DNA of 64,000 bases from Mucilaginibacter flavus (GCF_030409315.1 NZ_JAUFPS010000026.1:90008-154007); one strand, 5' to 3'; positions 45,299-53,860 are shown, counted from the stretch's first letter. Notes: generated from the letters alone by a model not told the origin. Numbers and translations are program-made.

Positions 45299-45913
45299 TC
45301 AGTTTTCAACAAAATTTAGTTCACTAACAGCAGTAACCACGTCGCTGCCCTTGGTTTCAAACACGGTAAGTAGTTTAACCCGGTAAACGGCGCTGGGCAT
45401 ATATTTTGAGCTTAGCATGCCCCACAGGTTATTTTGCTGCTCAAATGTTAGGCTAACCAATTTGAAGCTTAACCTATCTATCATTTGCCATGGCTTATTA
45501 ACCCCGTCGGTTACTGATGCGTTAAGAGATGGGTAACCCTGGCTATCAAAAACCGAATGCGATTGAAAGAACCCGATAACATCCGATAGATCGCGCAGGG
45601 CGGTGAGGTAGTCGGAGTTATTGGCAACAAACAGCAGGAACAAATCAATTTCAACCGGCGGATTAAGCTTTACGTACTTTTTATCGGGCGTTGGTAAATA
45701 GTAGGCTTGTTTTCCTTCCCTGCGTTCTTCCTCAATATTTACCAGCATTACGGTAACATGCGTCGAATCTGTAATGTTGATATTGCCGTTTGGTAAAACA
45801 ATGGGTTTCAAATCAACCACGTTGCCAGTTTTATAGCTTCCCGGGTCATTTTCCCTGTTCACCATGTAGGCTTCAAGCTCGCTTTGTATAAATTGAAGTG
45901 CGGTACGTATCAT
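45299..45913 (-). CDS. DUF4255 (Pvc16-N) tube cap/terminator protein, first gene of the eCIS operon
   Basis: A 204-aa protein matching the N-terminal domain of Afp16/Pvc16: IRTALQFIQSELEAYM, VTVMLVNIEEERR, the PPVEIDLFLLFVANNSDYLTAL core, and a C-terminal strand set ending SELNFVEN. The family stops tube growth at the distal end and joins the last sheath ring. Being the first gene it lies next to the long upstream region with palindromes. It is 8 bp from the next gene. Confidence 0.93.
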   Translation of the reverse strand: MIRTALQFIQSELEAYMVNRENDPGSYKTGNVVDLKPIVLPNGNINITDSTHVTVMLVNIEEERREGKQAYYLPTPDKKYVKLNPPVEIDLFLLFVANNSDYLTALRDLSDVIGFFQSHSVFDSQGYPSLNASVTDGVNKPWQMIDRLSFKLVSLTFEQQNNLWGMLSSKYMPSAVYRVKLLTVFETKGSDVVTAVSELNFVEN

Positions 45914-45971
45914 ACAATAAGGCAGATAAAGGTTTTTTACTTGGTTCAGGTACGTTTAATATTAGCGCGAC

Positions 45972-45996
45972 AGTATTTTGCATTTATGCCAATACT
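45972..45996. promoter_or_regulatory. Candidate operator palindrome upstream of the eCIS operon
   Basis: AGTATT (45972-45977) and GCAT pair with ATGC and AATACT (45991-45996) across a TT centre, giving a 25-bp near-perfect palindrome 58 bp before the first eCIS start codon. It could be a regulator site. No clear Bacteroidota promoter box is seen beside it (a CAAATAATA sequence nearby is one base off the reversed -7 box). Confidence 0.35.
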
Positions 45997-46222
45997 TTAA
46001 CAGTATCAGTCAAATAATAAATGTTTAATAGTTAAAATAATTGGCCTAACATATCGGGCTTACACACATCAGGGCTTGTGTATTTTCTTAATCCCAACAG
46101 GAGTAAAACTATTGGCTAATGTGTTGTATAACAATAGGGTTAGTACGTGTTTGCGTACGTAGTTTTACGCAAGACGGCTGGTGCTAAACCGAAGTCCATT
46201 GAAAATTAAAGTGAAATTGATG

Positions 46223-46268
46223 TTAATTATTAATTTATAAGAAATAATAGTTATAAATTATTAATTAA
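46223..46268. repeat. A+T-rich inverted repeat
   Basis: The arm TTAATTATTAATTTATAA (46223-46240) is nearly the reverse complement of TTATAAATTATTAATTAA (46251-46268), separated by 10 bases. It could form a cruciform or be a binding site for an architectural protein. Confidence 0.65.
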
Positions 46269-46472
46269 TTGTATTTATTGGAGATTGGGCGTTTCTTGTG
46301 ACGCTGCGGAAAAATCGGGTTGGTTAAATTATTTTTGTTTTTGTGGGAGAGATTTGCAAAATGGCACAGGTTTGCGATTGCTCTTTGGCTAATAAACTGT
46401 ACTTGCGCCAAAGGTGAGGAAATGGTATCTTTAACTACCGCAGAATTATCCGTCTAATATAAAAGAACTACT

Positions 46473-48029
46473 ATGAGACTTCCCGGTTGTGGAGATATCG
46501 TGTTTATCAACCCTGCGAAAGCAATCGAAGTGATGAAAAAATACCATGCCGGCGAGATCGTATACGTATCAGCGGAAGATGTGGAATTCAGGGCATACGA
46601 TTTGCCGGCGCTGCCAGAACTTAATATGCCTGATGCATTTCCCGAATGCTGCGAGGGGCACCGAGACATGTACCAATCTTTGAGAGATGAGTTTGAGCGT
46701 TTTCCCAATTGCTGTGCATGGCACAAAAAACTGATGGCCACGCCGTGGTTTGATAAACGCGACTATGTAGATATGCCGCTGAAAGTAATGAACAGCTTTG
46801 CTTACTCCATCAGTTTTATCAAGGAATATATGAATACGCCCGATTGGCATAAAAGAATCAAAGATTATCTGACAACGACGATCCGCAGTTTTGGTCAATT
46901 TCCACTCAATTACGGGCCGCCACTGGGTATAAGTCAGTATGCGTCAATTATCCGAAATAATCTGCCGCTGATTGATGAGCTTTCGCCCGAGAAACACATG
47001 GCTATTGAAGCAATATTAAATGGGCATGTTCGTAGCGGAAAAGACAAAAGTGAATCTGATTTCGACTTACTGATGAACATTTATCGTGAATGGTTGCGAA
47101 TCTTCCCTTTTGAAATTCCTTATTTGCAACCGCTTCGGGCTCATCTTGAAAACACTATCCCGATATTAAAGGAAGAACTAGAAACAAACATATTCACCGG
47201 TCAAACGACCTATTCGCTCAAATCAAAAGCTGAACTGCTGGATTTTATCAAAAAGGCGACGACTATTATAATTACCGATCTCAATGCGGGAAAGCTTTTT
47301 GAAAAGGGAGTATTAAATGATATCAAGGAAACCGCTTTGAAATTACTAATTGCCAACCGCCGCCTGGAGATCGAAGAGTTGCAATTACCCACGAGGGGTG
47401 ACCAAAGTGCTTATTTAAGGCTGCTTAAAAAATGGCTGAAAGGTGAAAAGAAATTTATAGCCGAACTCCGGCTGACATTGGGTGACGAAACACACGATGA
47501 ATTATTCCGCAGGTCATTATGTGATGTCATCCAGAATTTTCAGCGTAACGACGGCAACGAACCAAGTTTATTGAATGTACGAAACAACGGAGTGGCTAAA
47601 GAATCGATGGTCAGATACGCCGTAAAGAACTTTTTGTCGGCCAGATTTCCTGACGCCACACTAGTTGCGGAAGAAGAAAAGGGTACCGGTTTCATGGATC
47701 TGAAGCTATATCATTCCTCATTTCCGCATAAGGTCGTCGAATTTAAGGGCTGGTGGAATTATGATAAGAAAGATCTCGCTTTCCAGCTTACCGGCTATTT
47801 AACCGACTTCGAACAAGAAGGGTACGTGTTCATGATAAATCATCTAAAAGCGACGGATATCTCAGCCGCCTACGAAAAGTTGTTGCAAAGGGCAAATATG
47901 AATTATGTCACAGGCTCGTGGGAAAAGCATCAACAGAAAACTTCAGATTTTTATTTTTTTAGCTCCAAGCATCAATTTTCCGGGCGCGAGAAAACACTGT
48001 ATCATTTTATTTTTAATGTTTACTTTTAG
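46473..48029 (+). CDS. Uncharacterised protein with possible C-terminal PD-(D/E)xK nuclease-like domain
   Basis: A 518-aa soluble protein that I do not recognise. The N-terminal region includes Cys pairs (PECCEGHRD, NCCAWHKK). The middle is helical and charged. The last ~140 residues look like a restriction-endonuclease-like fold: a helix (AVKNFLSARFPDA), EEEKGTGFMDLKLY, then KVVEFKGWWNYDKKDLAFQLTGYL, where D and E-x-K are spaced as in PD-(D/E)xK nucleases. This could be a nuclease or a non-catalytic relative. It is divergent from the eCIS operon and may be a defence or accessory gene; no partner gene is obvious. Confidence 0.7.
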   Translation: MRLPGCGDIVFINPAKAIEVMKKYHAGEIVYVSAEDVEFRAYDLPALPELNMPDAFPECCEGHRDMYQSLRDEFERFPNCCAWHKKLMATPWFDKRDYVDMPLKVMNSFAYSISFIKEYMNTPDWHKRIKDYLTTTIRSFGQFPLNYGPPLGISQYASIIRNNLPLIDELSPEKHMAIEAILNGHVRSGKDKSESDFDLLMNIYREWLRIFPFEIPYLQPLRAHLENTIPILKEELETNIFTGQTTYSLKSKAELLDFIKKATTIIITDLNAGKLFEKGVLNDIKETALKLLIANRRLEIEELQLPTRGDQSAYLRLLKKWLKGEKKFIAELRLTLGDETHDELFRRSLCDVIQNFQRNDGNEPSLLNVRNNGVAKESMVRYAVKNFLSARFPDATLVAEEEKGTGFMDLKLYHSSFPHKVVEFKGWWNYDKKDLAFQLTGYLTDFEQEGYVFMINHLKATDISAAYEKLLQRANMNYVTGSWEKHQQKTSDFYFFSSKHQFSGREKTLYHFIFNVYF

Positions 48030-48593
48030 TCCTAAAACGGCATTTGTGCGCTCTCTGGCAACTTTCATTAAGGAAAAACTCTTAGCGTTAACTAAAAGGC
48101 TTTGAAAGTGTGGTGGCTACTGTACAAATTTCGAACTATTTCCCGTCTGATTTGCGCCTATTAGCGAATTTAGACTTATAAAAAGCTTTCTGGTCATCTA
48201 TTCGTAAATGGTCGATCAAATTGCAAATTAAAAATAACGTCTTACTTGACCATGACGTGTTATTCGGACAAGCGCATCTACTGAAATCCTATTTAGAAAG
48301 CAAATAACGGATTGTAAATTAGATGTTAACATATTTAAAATATCTCTTAAAAATAAAAATAGCGGAGCATTTACTTCGATTGAAACTGGGGCGCAAAACT
48401 CCTTGTTAAATTCATCGCGAGGTGATGAAATTACAATACTTGCTTCTAACACACGTGGCACTTCATTGAAAGCAAGTTTTATAAGGGAAAGAGTTTTCAT
48501 TAAATCCGAAAAAGATTCTAATCATTCATATTATTATTGAATATGTTTGAAATTCAATATTTTATTTAATTTTATTATCTAAACTTATCAAAT
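48030..48593. other. 564-bp degenerate region with tRNA-Phe remnant
   Basis: It has no reliable gene. It holds the 34-bp copy of the tRNA-Phe 3' end and terminator at 48081-48114, then low-complexity DNA with short protein-like fragments in several frames, suggesting decayed genes. Confidence 0.55.
48081..48114. repeat. Displaced copy of the tRNA-Phe 3' end/terminator (possible att site)
   Basis: It matches 52222-52255 at 32 of 34 positions, including the last 18 bases without mismatch (AGGCTTTGAAAGTGTGGT). That segment covers the terminator arm and the last four bases of tRNA-Phe. Both copies have the same orientation, as attL/attR sites of an element integrated at a tRNA 3' end would have. 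Confidence 0.7.
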
Positions 48594-49010
48594 ATGGTTC
48601 CCGTTAGAGTAATAGAATATCATTCAGCTAAATATGGTATGCCCATTGGACAATCACAAGCTGTTTATTTTAGCTTAGAGGCATTTTTAAATAATGCGTT
48701 TAATGCTATCGAATCAGTGCCTACAGTTGAGGTAGACGAGGCATGGCACACCTTTATTTTGCACACGCGCCAGTACCATGATTACTGTATGGTAACATTC
48801 GGCAGATTTATTCATCATAACCCCCACCCTATCAACTTAATAAATAACTGTGACACTGGTGGCCAACAACGCGCAAAATGCGACAAGGAAGATGACGATA
48901 AAAAATGTGAGGCCGGATTTAGTAATCAGGTGTTCGCTAAATGTGACGATGGAAGTGAAACTGGGCGTTGCGATGCACAGTTGACCGAGATTTTAAAACT
49001 TGCTAACTGA
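48594..49010 (+). CDS. Small GRDP-like protein
   Basis: A 138-aa protein whose central part carries VDEAWHTFILHTRQYHDYCMVTFG followed by a His-rich patch (FIHHNPH). This D-E-x-W-H-x-F-I-L-H-T-x-x-Y pattern is that of glycine-rich-domain-protein-like (GRDP-like) domains. The tail has Cys-rich charged repeats (CDKEDDDKKC, KCDDGSE). In other bacteria such domains occur in small accessory genes. The stop lies one base before the next ATG, so it forms a two-gene unit. Confidence 0.65.
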   Translation: MVPVRVIEYHSAKYGMPIGQSQAVYFSLEAFLNNAFNAIESVPTVEVDEAWHTFILHTRQYHDYCMVTFGRFIHHNPHPINLINNCDTGGQQRAKCDKEDDDKKCEAGFSNQVFAKCDDGSETGRCDAQLTEILKLAN

Positions 49011-49011
49011 T

Positions 49012-49527
49012 ATGGCGGACGAGACATTTTGTGCGAACACAAGTACGCTTGTAACCATCGTGATCAGCGTTATCGCGTCCATCATAACTCTCGGTATCGT
49101 GCTCATTTGGAATAAGATGATTATACCATTCATTGAAACCTTACTATATAAGGGGATTTATGTTGGTGAAAAATGGACTATAGAGATGGGGGATCAAACG
49201 GCAGACCAAACACCATTAAGCGCAACACGGAATACAGTGCTGGAAATAAAACAGAGGGCAAACAAACTTTCTGGTAAAGCGACCTCTTCGCTGATACTAG
49301 ATAATGAAACAAGTGATTGCATTTTTTATAATATCGAAGGTGAAATTAAAGATAGGTTTGTTACTTTATTCCTTAAATGTAGTACCAGAAGCAGGATGGC
49401 ATATTCGACTTTTTTACTTGAGATTGTTTCGGATGGGTCGTTAATGAAAGGATATAGAACTTTTTACGGGCTAAAACGTGAGCGTATAAATGCTATTGCT
49501 TGCACATTGAAAAAATTGCCAAATTAA
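49012..49527 (+). CDS. One-TM protein with beta-rich domain
   Basis: A 171-aa protein (an upstream in-frame TTG at 49000 is less likely). Residues about 13-36 are a membrane helix (TIVISVIASIITLGIVLIW), followed by a cytoplasmic beta-rich domain (GIYVGEKWTIEMG, EGEIKDRFVTLFL, STFLLEIVSDGSLMKGYRTFYGL). The layout of N-terminal membrane helix plus a beta-barrel-like domain resembles membrane effectors of bacterial antiphage (CBASS-like) systems such as Cap15. No nucleotidyltransferase is near, so this is only a structural hint. The start lies one base after the GRDP-like stop. Confidence 0.6.
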   Translation: MADETFCANTSTLVTIVISVIASIITLGIVLIWNKMIIPFIETLLYKGIYVGEKWTIEMGDQTADQTPLSATRNTVLEIKQRANKLSGKATSSLILDNETSDCIFYNIEGEIKDRFVTLFLKCSTRSRMAYSTFLLEIVSDGSLMKGYRTFYGLKRERINAIACTLKKLPN

Positions 49528-49543
49528 ACATGAACCCCTTATT

Positions 49544-49625
49544 TGGCGCAAGTCTTGTGTATTAAACAAAGTGTCTGTCACAAGTCTGCCATTCCCCTTT
49601 TGGCCAATACACAAGACTTGCGCCA
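49544..49625. repeat. Perfect 20-bp inverted repeat between convergent genes
   Basis: TGGCGCAAGTCTTGTGTATT (49544-49563) and its exact reverse complement (49606-49625), separated by 42 bp. Part of the right arm with its flank (TTTGGCyAATA...ACTTGCGCCA) recurs at about 46382-46415. The position between converging genes also fits transcription termination in both directions. Confidence 0.8.
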
Positions 49626-49650
49626 GGGGGAATAGGGTTGGCTAAGAGGT

Positions 49651-51918
49651 CTATTTCCCTTTATTTGAAATAGTTACAGGCGTTGCCGGTTCAATAATTT
49701 TAAAGGTTACGCTAACACGCACGCCATTCAAATTATCTATCTCAAATTTGCCGCCTAATTGTTTGCTCAACCCTTTCATCAGGTTCATACCAAGTGATTT
49801 GATTTTGTCGAAATTAAAATCAGCTTTTATTCCGGTACCCTGATCAATAATTTTTAATAATGCAAACCCATTGTCTTTTTGGAAAAGATGAATTTTAATA
49901 GTTCCTGTTTTGTCGCCCGGGTAAGCATATTTTATGGCGTTGGTTGCTGCTTCATTAAAAATTAAGGCTAAAGGCATGGCTTGCGATACATCCAGTTCAA
50001 TTGCATCTACATGCTTTTCAAAAAGGATCCGTTTATCCAGGTCAAAACTATCTTTTAAAAAATTGATTTGCTCATCAATATACTCGGGCATGCTAATAAG
50101 ATCAAGACTGTCTGACTGATAAAGCTTCTGATGAATTAAAGCAACAGAGCGCATCCGGTTTTTACAGTTTTGTATTGCTTCCAGCGCTTTTTCGTTACTA
50201 ACATAAGCGGCTTGCTGCTGCAGTAAACTCATTACCATTTGCAGGTTATTTTTTACGCGATGATGTATCTCTTTAATCAGCCATTCTTTATCTTCAATAA
50301 GCCCGTCTTTTTCAATAACCAGTTGGTTTAGGAAATGATTATTGCGCTGTTTTATCCGGTAGCCTTTGTAAAGAAAAGCCATGCAAATTACCAGCAAGGC
50401 AATGCCGGCGAAGGTAAGGTTGCGAACGGTATTGGCGTGGTAAACCAATTCGCGCTGTAAAAGACCGTCTTTTTTAAGCAGACTGATGTCTTTTTCCCTT
50501 TGCTCTGTTTTGTATATGATTTGGAGTTCGGCAATTTGTTTGTTTTTAGTAATACTGAAAATAGAGTCATTCATTGTCTTGTAAGCGAGCAAATGATTCA
50601 ACGACCCAAGGTAGTCGCCTTTTGCAGAATCTGCCTTATAGTTTAATGAAAGCAACTCCAGGCGTTGGCCAATTGTAAAGCCACTTGCTGTAAGGTCTTT
50701 TAAATAGAAGCTGGTTTTGTCAAACTTATTTTGCTTTAAATAAAACCTTGCCATGTCCAGTTTGCCAATATTAAGGTATATCCCATCTGGATTTGGCAGC
50801 GAAAGCAGTCTGTACATTTCAAGGTATTTTTCTTCTGCCGGGCGCAAGCGGTTTTGGGCTTCGTAGCAGTTTGCTTTAATCTCGGCAATGAGTCCTTTAA
50901 CAAAGTCGCTTTCTGGCGGATGTTTTTTTTCCGCGTCATTAATCTCATGGAGCGCTTCGTTTGCTTTTCCTTCCTTAATCAGTCCCTGAACAAGAAAGCC
51001 AACCGTGCGAATAATTCCTGTTTGGGGAAAATTGGGTTGCTTTTCCCGCGCCTGTATGCATTTTCTATATGCCGCAATACTGTTTTCGGTTTGGCCAAGT
51101 TCCTGGTAAACTTCTGCCAGTTCACCATAAACTAATTCGGCCTTTGTGGTGTCGTTTGTTTTTTGCATGTGTTCAACACCTTTTAAAATATACTTCAGGG
51201 AAATGTTAAGGTTCCCGTCGTTTCTATTTATAGCCGATAGAATATAATAAGCTTCATCAACTTCCGGGAACCTGGAATTTGCATATTTTTTTAACAGCTG
51301 CAGGCATTCATTTTTTCCAGAGTCTGGGTAACCGGCTGCTACATAGGTGTTTGCCAAATCTTTACGAATCATGACTGCCAGATTCGTTTTGTTCACATGC
51401 TCCATTATTTGTAAGGAGATTTTACATGCGTTAATGCCCTGTTTAAATCTTTTAGCTATAGAGTCTGCATTTCCCGAGCGGAAAGCCAGCGTATAATATC
51501 CCAGGTTATACCAAACCCTCGCCTCCTCCAAACTCTTTCGTTTAGCATGCAGACTTGCAATCGCTTTTAAATAAATTTGGGTTCCGCGTTCATTGTCTCT
51601 TAATGACATGTAGTAAAAGCCAAAAAAACCAAGACATTTTTCAACCATGAAATGCCCGGAGGGTGGATTGAGTTGTTTGCTTAACTGGTATACTTTATTG
51701 AAATACATAAGCGCGGTATCATGCGCGTGATTATGACCATCATCGTGACTATTGTAATAAAACGCTATAGATGCAAGCTTACTTAACCGATTGGTATCAT
51801 TTTCCATTCTTTGGGTTACGTCAATGTATTTTCGCAAATCGCGCTCGTTGGCAATTTGACCCTGGCAGGTTGTTACCGCAATAAACAGGGGACATAACAG
51901 GAGTAAAAATTTAAACAT
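49651..51918 (-). CDS. TPR sensor histidine kinase (HisKA_2 type)
   Basis: A 755-aa kinase with signal peptide (residues 1-20), tetratricopeptide repeats through about 40-440, one membrane helix near 499-521, then HisKA_2 with EIHHRVKNNLQMVMSLL near 548-562 and HATPase with NEAATNAIKYA and DQGTGI. Bacteroidota have many such TPR kinases; the ligand is unknown, and no response regulator gene is next to it. The start is ATG at 51918; an upstream TTG (51933) is in frame but less likely, because the signal peptide begins with MFKFLLLL. Confidence 0.9.
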   Translation of the reverse strand: MFKFLLLLCPLFIAVTTCQGQIANERDLRKYIDVTQRMENDTNRLSKLASIAFYYNSHDDGHNHAHDTALMYFNKVYQLSKQLNPPSGHFMVEKCLGFFGFYYMSLRDNERGTQIYLKAIASLHAKRKSLEEARVWYNLGYYTLAFRSGNADSIAKRFKQGINACKISLQIMEHVNKTNLAVMIRKDLANTYVAAGYPDSGKNECLQLLKKYANSRFPEVDEAYYILSAINRNDGNLNISLKYILKGVEHMQKTNDTTKAELVYGELAEVYQELGQTENSIAAYRKCIQAREKQPNFPQTGIIRTVGFLVQGLIKEGKANEALHEINDAEKKHPPESDFVKGLIAEIKANCYEAQNRLRPAEEKYLEMYRLLSLPNPDGIYLNIGKLDMARFYLKQNKFDKTSFYLKDLTASGFTIGQRLELLSLNYKADSAKGDYLGSLNHLLAYKTMNDSIFSITKNKQIAELQIIYKTEQREKDISLLKKDGLLQRELVYHANTVRNLTFAGIALLVICMAFLYKGYRIKQRNNHFLNQLVIEKDGLIEDKEWLIKEIHHRVKNNLQMVMSLLQQQAAYVSNEKALEAIQNCKNRMRSVALIHQKLYQSDSLDLISMPEYIDEQINFLKDSFDLDKRILFEKHVDAIELDVSQAMPLALIFNEAATNAIKYAYPGDKTGTIKIHLFQKDNGFALLKIIDQGTGIKADFNFDKIKSLGMNLMKGLSKQLGGKFEIDNLNGVRVSVTFKIIEPATPVTISNKGK

Positions 51919-52251
51919 TTGCGCCTTAAGCAATGGAATAGGAAAGGTTTTTAAAAGTCAATCGTATGGGAATTCAAATTTAAATCCACAAATAGAGCTA
52001 TGCTGAGCAGGTGTTTTGCAAAGAAGGTATATGCTTGCAGTTCAGTAATATCAGCACTAAATACAATTTTTAATGACGCTTATTTCCAGGAAACTTATAA
52101 AGTGCAGCAACGATATTTAGTTGTAATTGGCAATGAAACAACGTTATAGCGCTGTTGATTGCAACGTGGCGGAGTTATTCTCACGCGTCCCAAAAACACT
52201 TTTTCTCCATAAAAAAAGCCCCTTAGCGTTAGCTAAGAGGCTTTGAAAGTG
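51919..52251. other. 333-bp intergenic region with tRNA terminator
   Basis: The first ~290 bp show no gene or repeat. The end holds the terminator of tRNA-Phe (52211-52245, minus strand). Confidence 0.6.
52211..52245 (-). terminator. Rho-independent terminator of tRNA-Phe
   Basis: On the minus strand AAAGCCTCTTAGC (52245 down) pairs with GCTAAGGGGCTTT and is followed by a T-run, directly after the tRNA. The same stem sequence, slightly altered, is copied at 48081. Confidence 0.75.
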
Positions 52252-52324
52252 TGGTATCAGCTGGGATCGAACCAGCGACACAAGGATTTTCAGTCCTTTG
52301 CTCTACCGACTGAGCTATGATACC
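52252..52324 (-). tRNA. tRNA-Phe (anticodon GAA)
   Basis: A 73-nt cloverleaf: acceptor GGTATCA/TGATACC, D arm AGCTCAGTCGGTAGAGC, anticodon arm AGGACTGAAAATCCTT with GAA, T arm with GGTTCGATCCC, and discriminator A. CCA is not encoded; the next bases are CAC. Confidence 0.96.
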
Positions 52325-52339
52325 TCGTTTTCGGGAGTG

Positions 52340-52347
52340 CAAATATA
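52340..52347 (-). promoter_or_regulatory. -7 box of the tRNA-Phe promoter
   Basis: TATATTTG on the minus strand matches TAnnTTTG exactly and lies 15 bp before the tRNA 5' end, a proper distance for a short leader. The -33 element is weak (TTTTC about 18 bp upstream). Confidence 0.6.
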
Positions 52348-52531
52348 GTTTTCTTTTTCGGTTTTGAAAACTATTTTTTCAAAAAAAGCATAATTTTTTT
52401 TGACAGATAGGGTATATTTAAACAATCTGCCAACTAATCAGTTACTTAGCAGTTGTATTTTTTTTAGCTTGCAAAACATTTTTCCATATCAACTAATCAA
52501 TTAACTTTGACAAAAATACTATGCACGCATA

Positions 52532-53833
52532 ATGATTGCACAGGCTATATTTATTATCATTTTAGGGGCAGCCGTTTACCTGTTTACCAAAAACGCGGGT
52601 AAAGTACGGCGCAATATATTGCTGGGCAAGGATGTGGACAGAACCGACCAGCCTGCCCTGCGCTGGAAAACCATGGCTAAGGTGGCTTTAGGTCAAACTA
52701 AAATGGTTAAGCGCCCGGTGGCGGCGGTGATGCACTTTTTTATCTACATGGGTTTTATCATCATTAACCTGGAAGTGCTGGAGATTATGATAGACGGCGT
52801 ATTTGGCTCGCACCGTATCTTCTCCGGTCCGTTGGGCGGCTTATACAATTTGCTGATAGGTAGTTTTGAGGTTCTGGCCCTTTTGGTGCTTGTTTCCTGC
52901 GTTGTTTTCCTGTGCCGTCGTAATATTGTCCGTTTAAAGCGCTTTTCGGGCACCGAGATGACCCAATGGCCAAAATCTGATGCGAATTATATCCTTTGTA
53001 TCGAAATACTGCTCATGACCGCCTTTTTAACCATGAACGCGGCCGACTATAAATTGCAGCTTTTGCATTTTGAGCACTACGTCAAAGCGGGTAGCTTCCC
53101 CATAAGTTCATTGATAGCTCCAATTTTACCCGGCAGCGCAAGCGCGCTTTCTGTTTTGGAACGTGGCTGCTGGTGGTTTCACATCGTTGGCATCCTGGCA
53201 TTTTTAAATTACCTGCCTTACTCAAAGCATTTTCATATCCTGCTGGCTTTCCCTAATGTTTATTATTCCAACTTAAACCCTAAAGGGAAGTTTACCAATA
53301 TGGCCTCGGTAACCAACGAGGTAAAGGCCATGCTTGATCCTTCTTTTGTGCCCGAAAATACCGGCGAACCGGCTCGTTTTGGCGTTAAGGATGTAACCGA
53401 TTTAACCTGGAAAAACCTGATGGAGGCCTACACTTGTACCGAATGTGGCAGGTGTACATCGGTGTGCCCGGCAAATATTACCGGTAAGCTGCTATCGCCA
53501 CGCAAAATTATGATGGATACGCGCGATAGGGTGACCGAGGTAGGTAATAACCTGGATAAGCATGGTAAGGACTATGACGATGGCAAAACTTTGTTGGATA
53601 CTTACATCAGTCGCGAAGAGTTATGGGCTTGTACAAGCTGTAACGCCTGTACAGAGGCCTGCCCGGTTAATATCAACCCGCTTGAGATTATTACCGAAAT
53701 GCGCCGGTACGTGGTAATGGAAGAATCACAGGCCCCGGCCAGCCTCAACAATATGTTTGGCAATGTAGAAAATAATGGAGCCCCCTGGAAATACAGCCAG
53801 GCCGATAGGTTTAACTGGGCCGATAACGAATAA
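52532..53833 (+). CDS. Membrane (Fe-S) oxidoreductase subunit, HdrC/NarI-like with two 4Fe-4S clusters
   Basis: A 433-aa protein. The N-terminal part has five to six membrane helices (about 1-18, 67-92, 102-127, 155-175 and 215-235). Residues 301-312 (CTECGRCTSVCP) and 367-378 (CTSCNACTEACP) are two ferredoxin-type 4Fe-4S sites. Such proteins pair with a CCG-domain protein and carry electrons between a quinone pool and a soluble partner. The CCG protein lies two genes downstream, so the two probably form a complex. The exact donor is unknown. Confidence 0.9.
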   Translation: MIAQAIFIIILGAAVYLFTKNAGKVRRNILLGKDVDRTDQPALRWKTMAKVALGQTKMVKRPVAAVMHFFIYMGFIIINLEVLEIMIDGVFGSHRIFSGPLGGLYNLLIGSFEVLALLVLVSCVVFLCRRNIVRLKRFSGTEMTQWPKSDANYILCIEILLMTAFLTMNAADYKLQLLHFEHYVKAGSFPISSLIAPILPGSASALSVLERGCWWFHIVGILAFLNYLPYSKHFHILLAFPNVYYSNLNPKGKFTNMASVTNEVKAMLDPSFVPENTGEPARFGVKDVTDLTWKNLMEAYTCTECGRCTSVCPANITGKLLSPRKIMMDTRDRVTEVGNNLDKHGKDYDDGKTLLDTYISREELWACTSCNACTEACPVNINPLEIITEMRRYVVMEESQAPASLNNMFGNVENNGAPWKYSQADRFNWADNE

Positions 53834-53860
53834 GCCCACGGGCTGTTTAAAACGTAAATA

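Larger units (their letters stand above)
45914..46472. other. 559-bp divergent intergenic region, A+T-rich, with palindromes
   Basis: It lies between the divergent eCIS operon and the 518-aa gene and contains the 25-bp palindrome at 45972-45996, an A+T-rich inverted repeat at 46223-46268, and a diverged copy (46382-46415) of the repeat arm seen at 49601-49625. It must hold both promoters. No coding sequence is supported. Confidence 0.6.

Noticed and set aside
45914-46010. Sigma-54 promoter (TTGGCATAAATGCA) before the eCIS operon
   Set aside because: The distance between GG and GC is seven bases rather than ten, so it does not fit the consensus.
48228-48500. 90-codon open frame on the minus strand (MKTLSLIKLAF...)
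   Set aside because: It lies in a decayed region beside the tRNA remnant. No family, no domain pattern and no neighbour support; another protein-like fragment is in the opposite strand of the same DNA, so both may be traces of dead genes.
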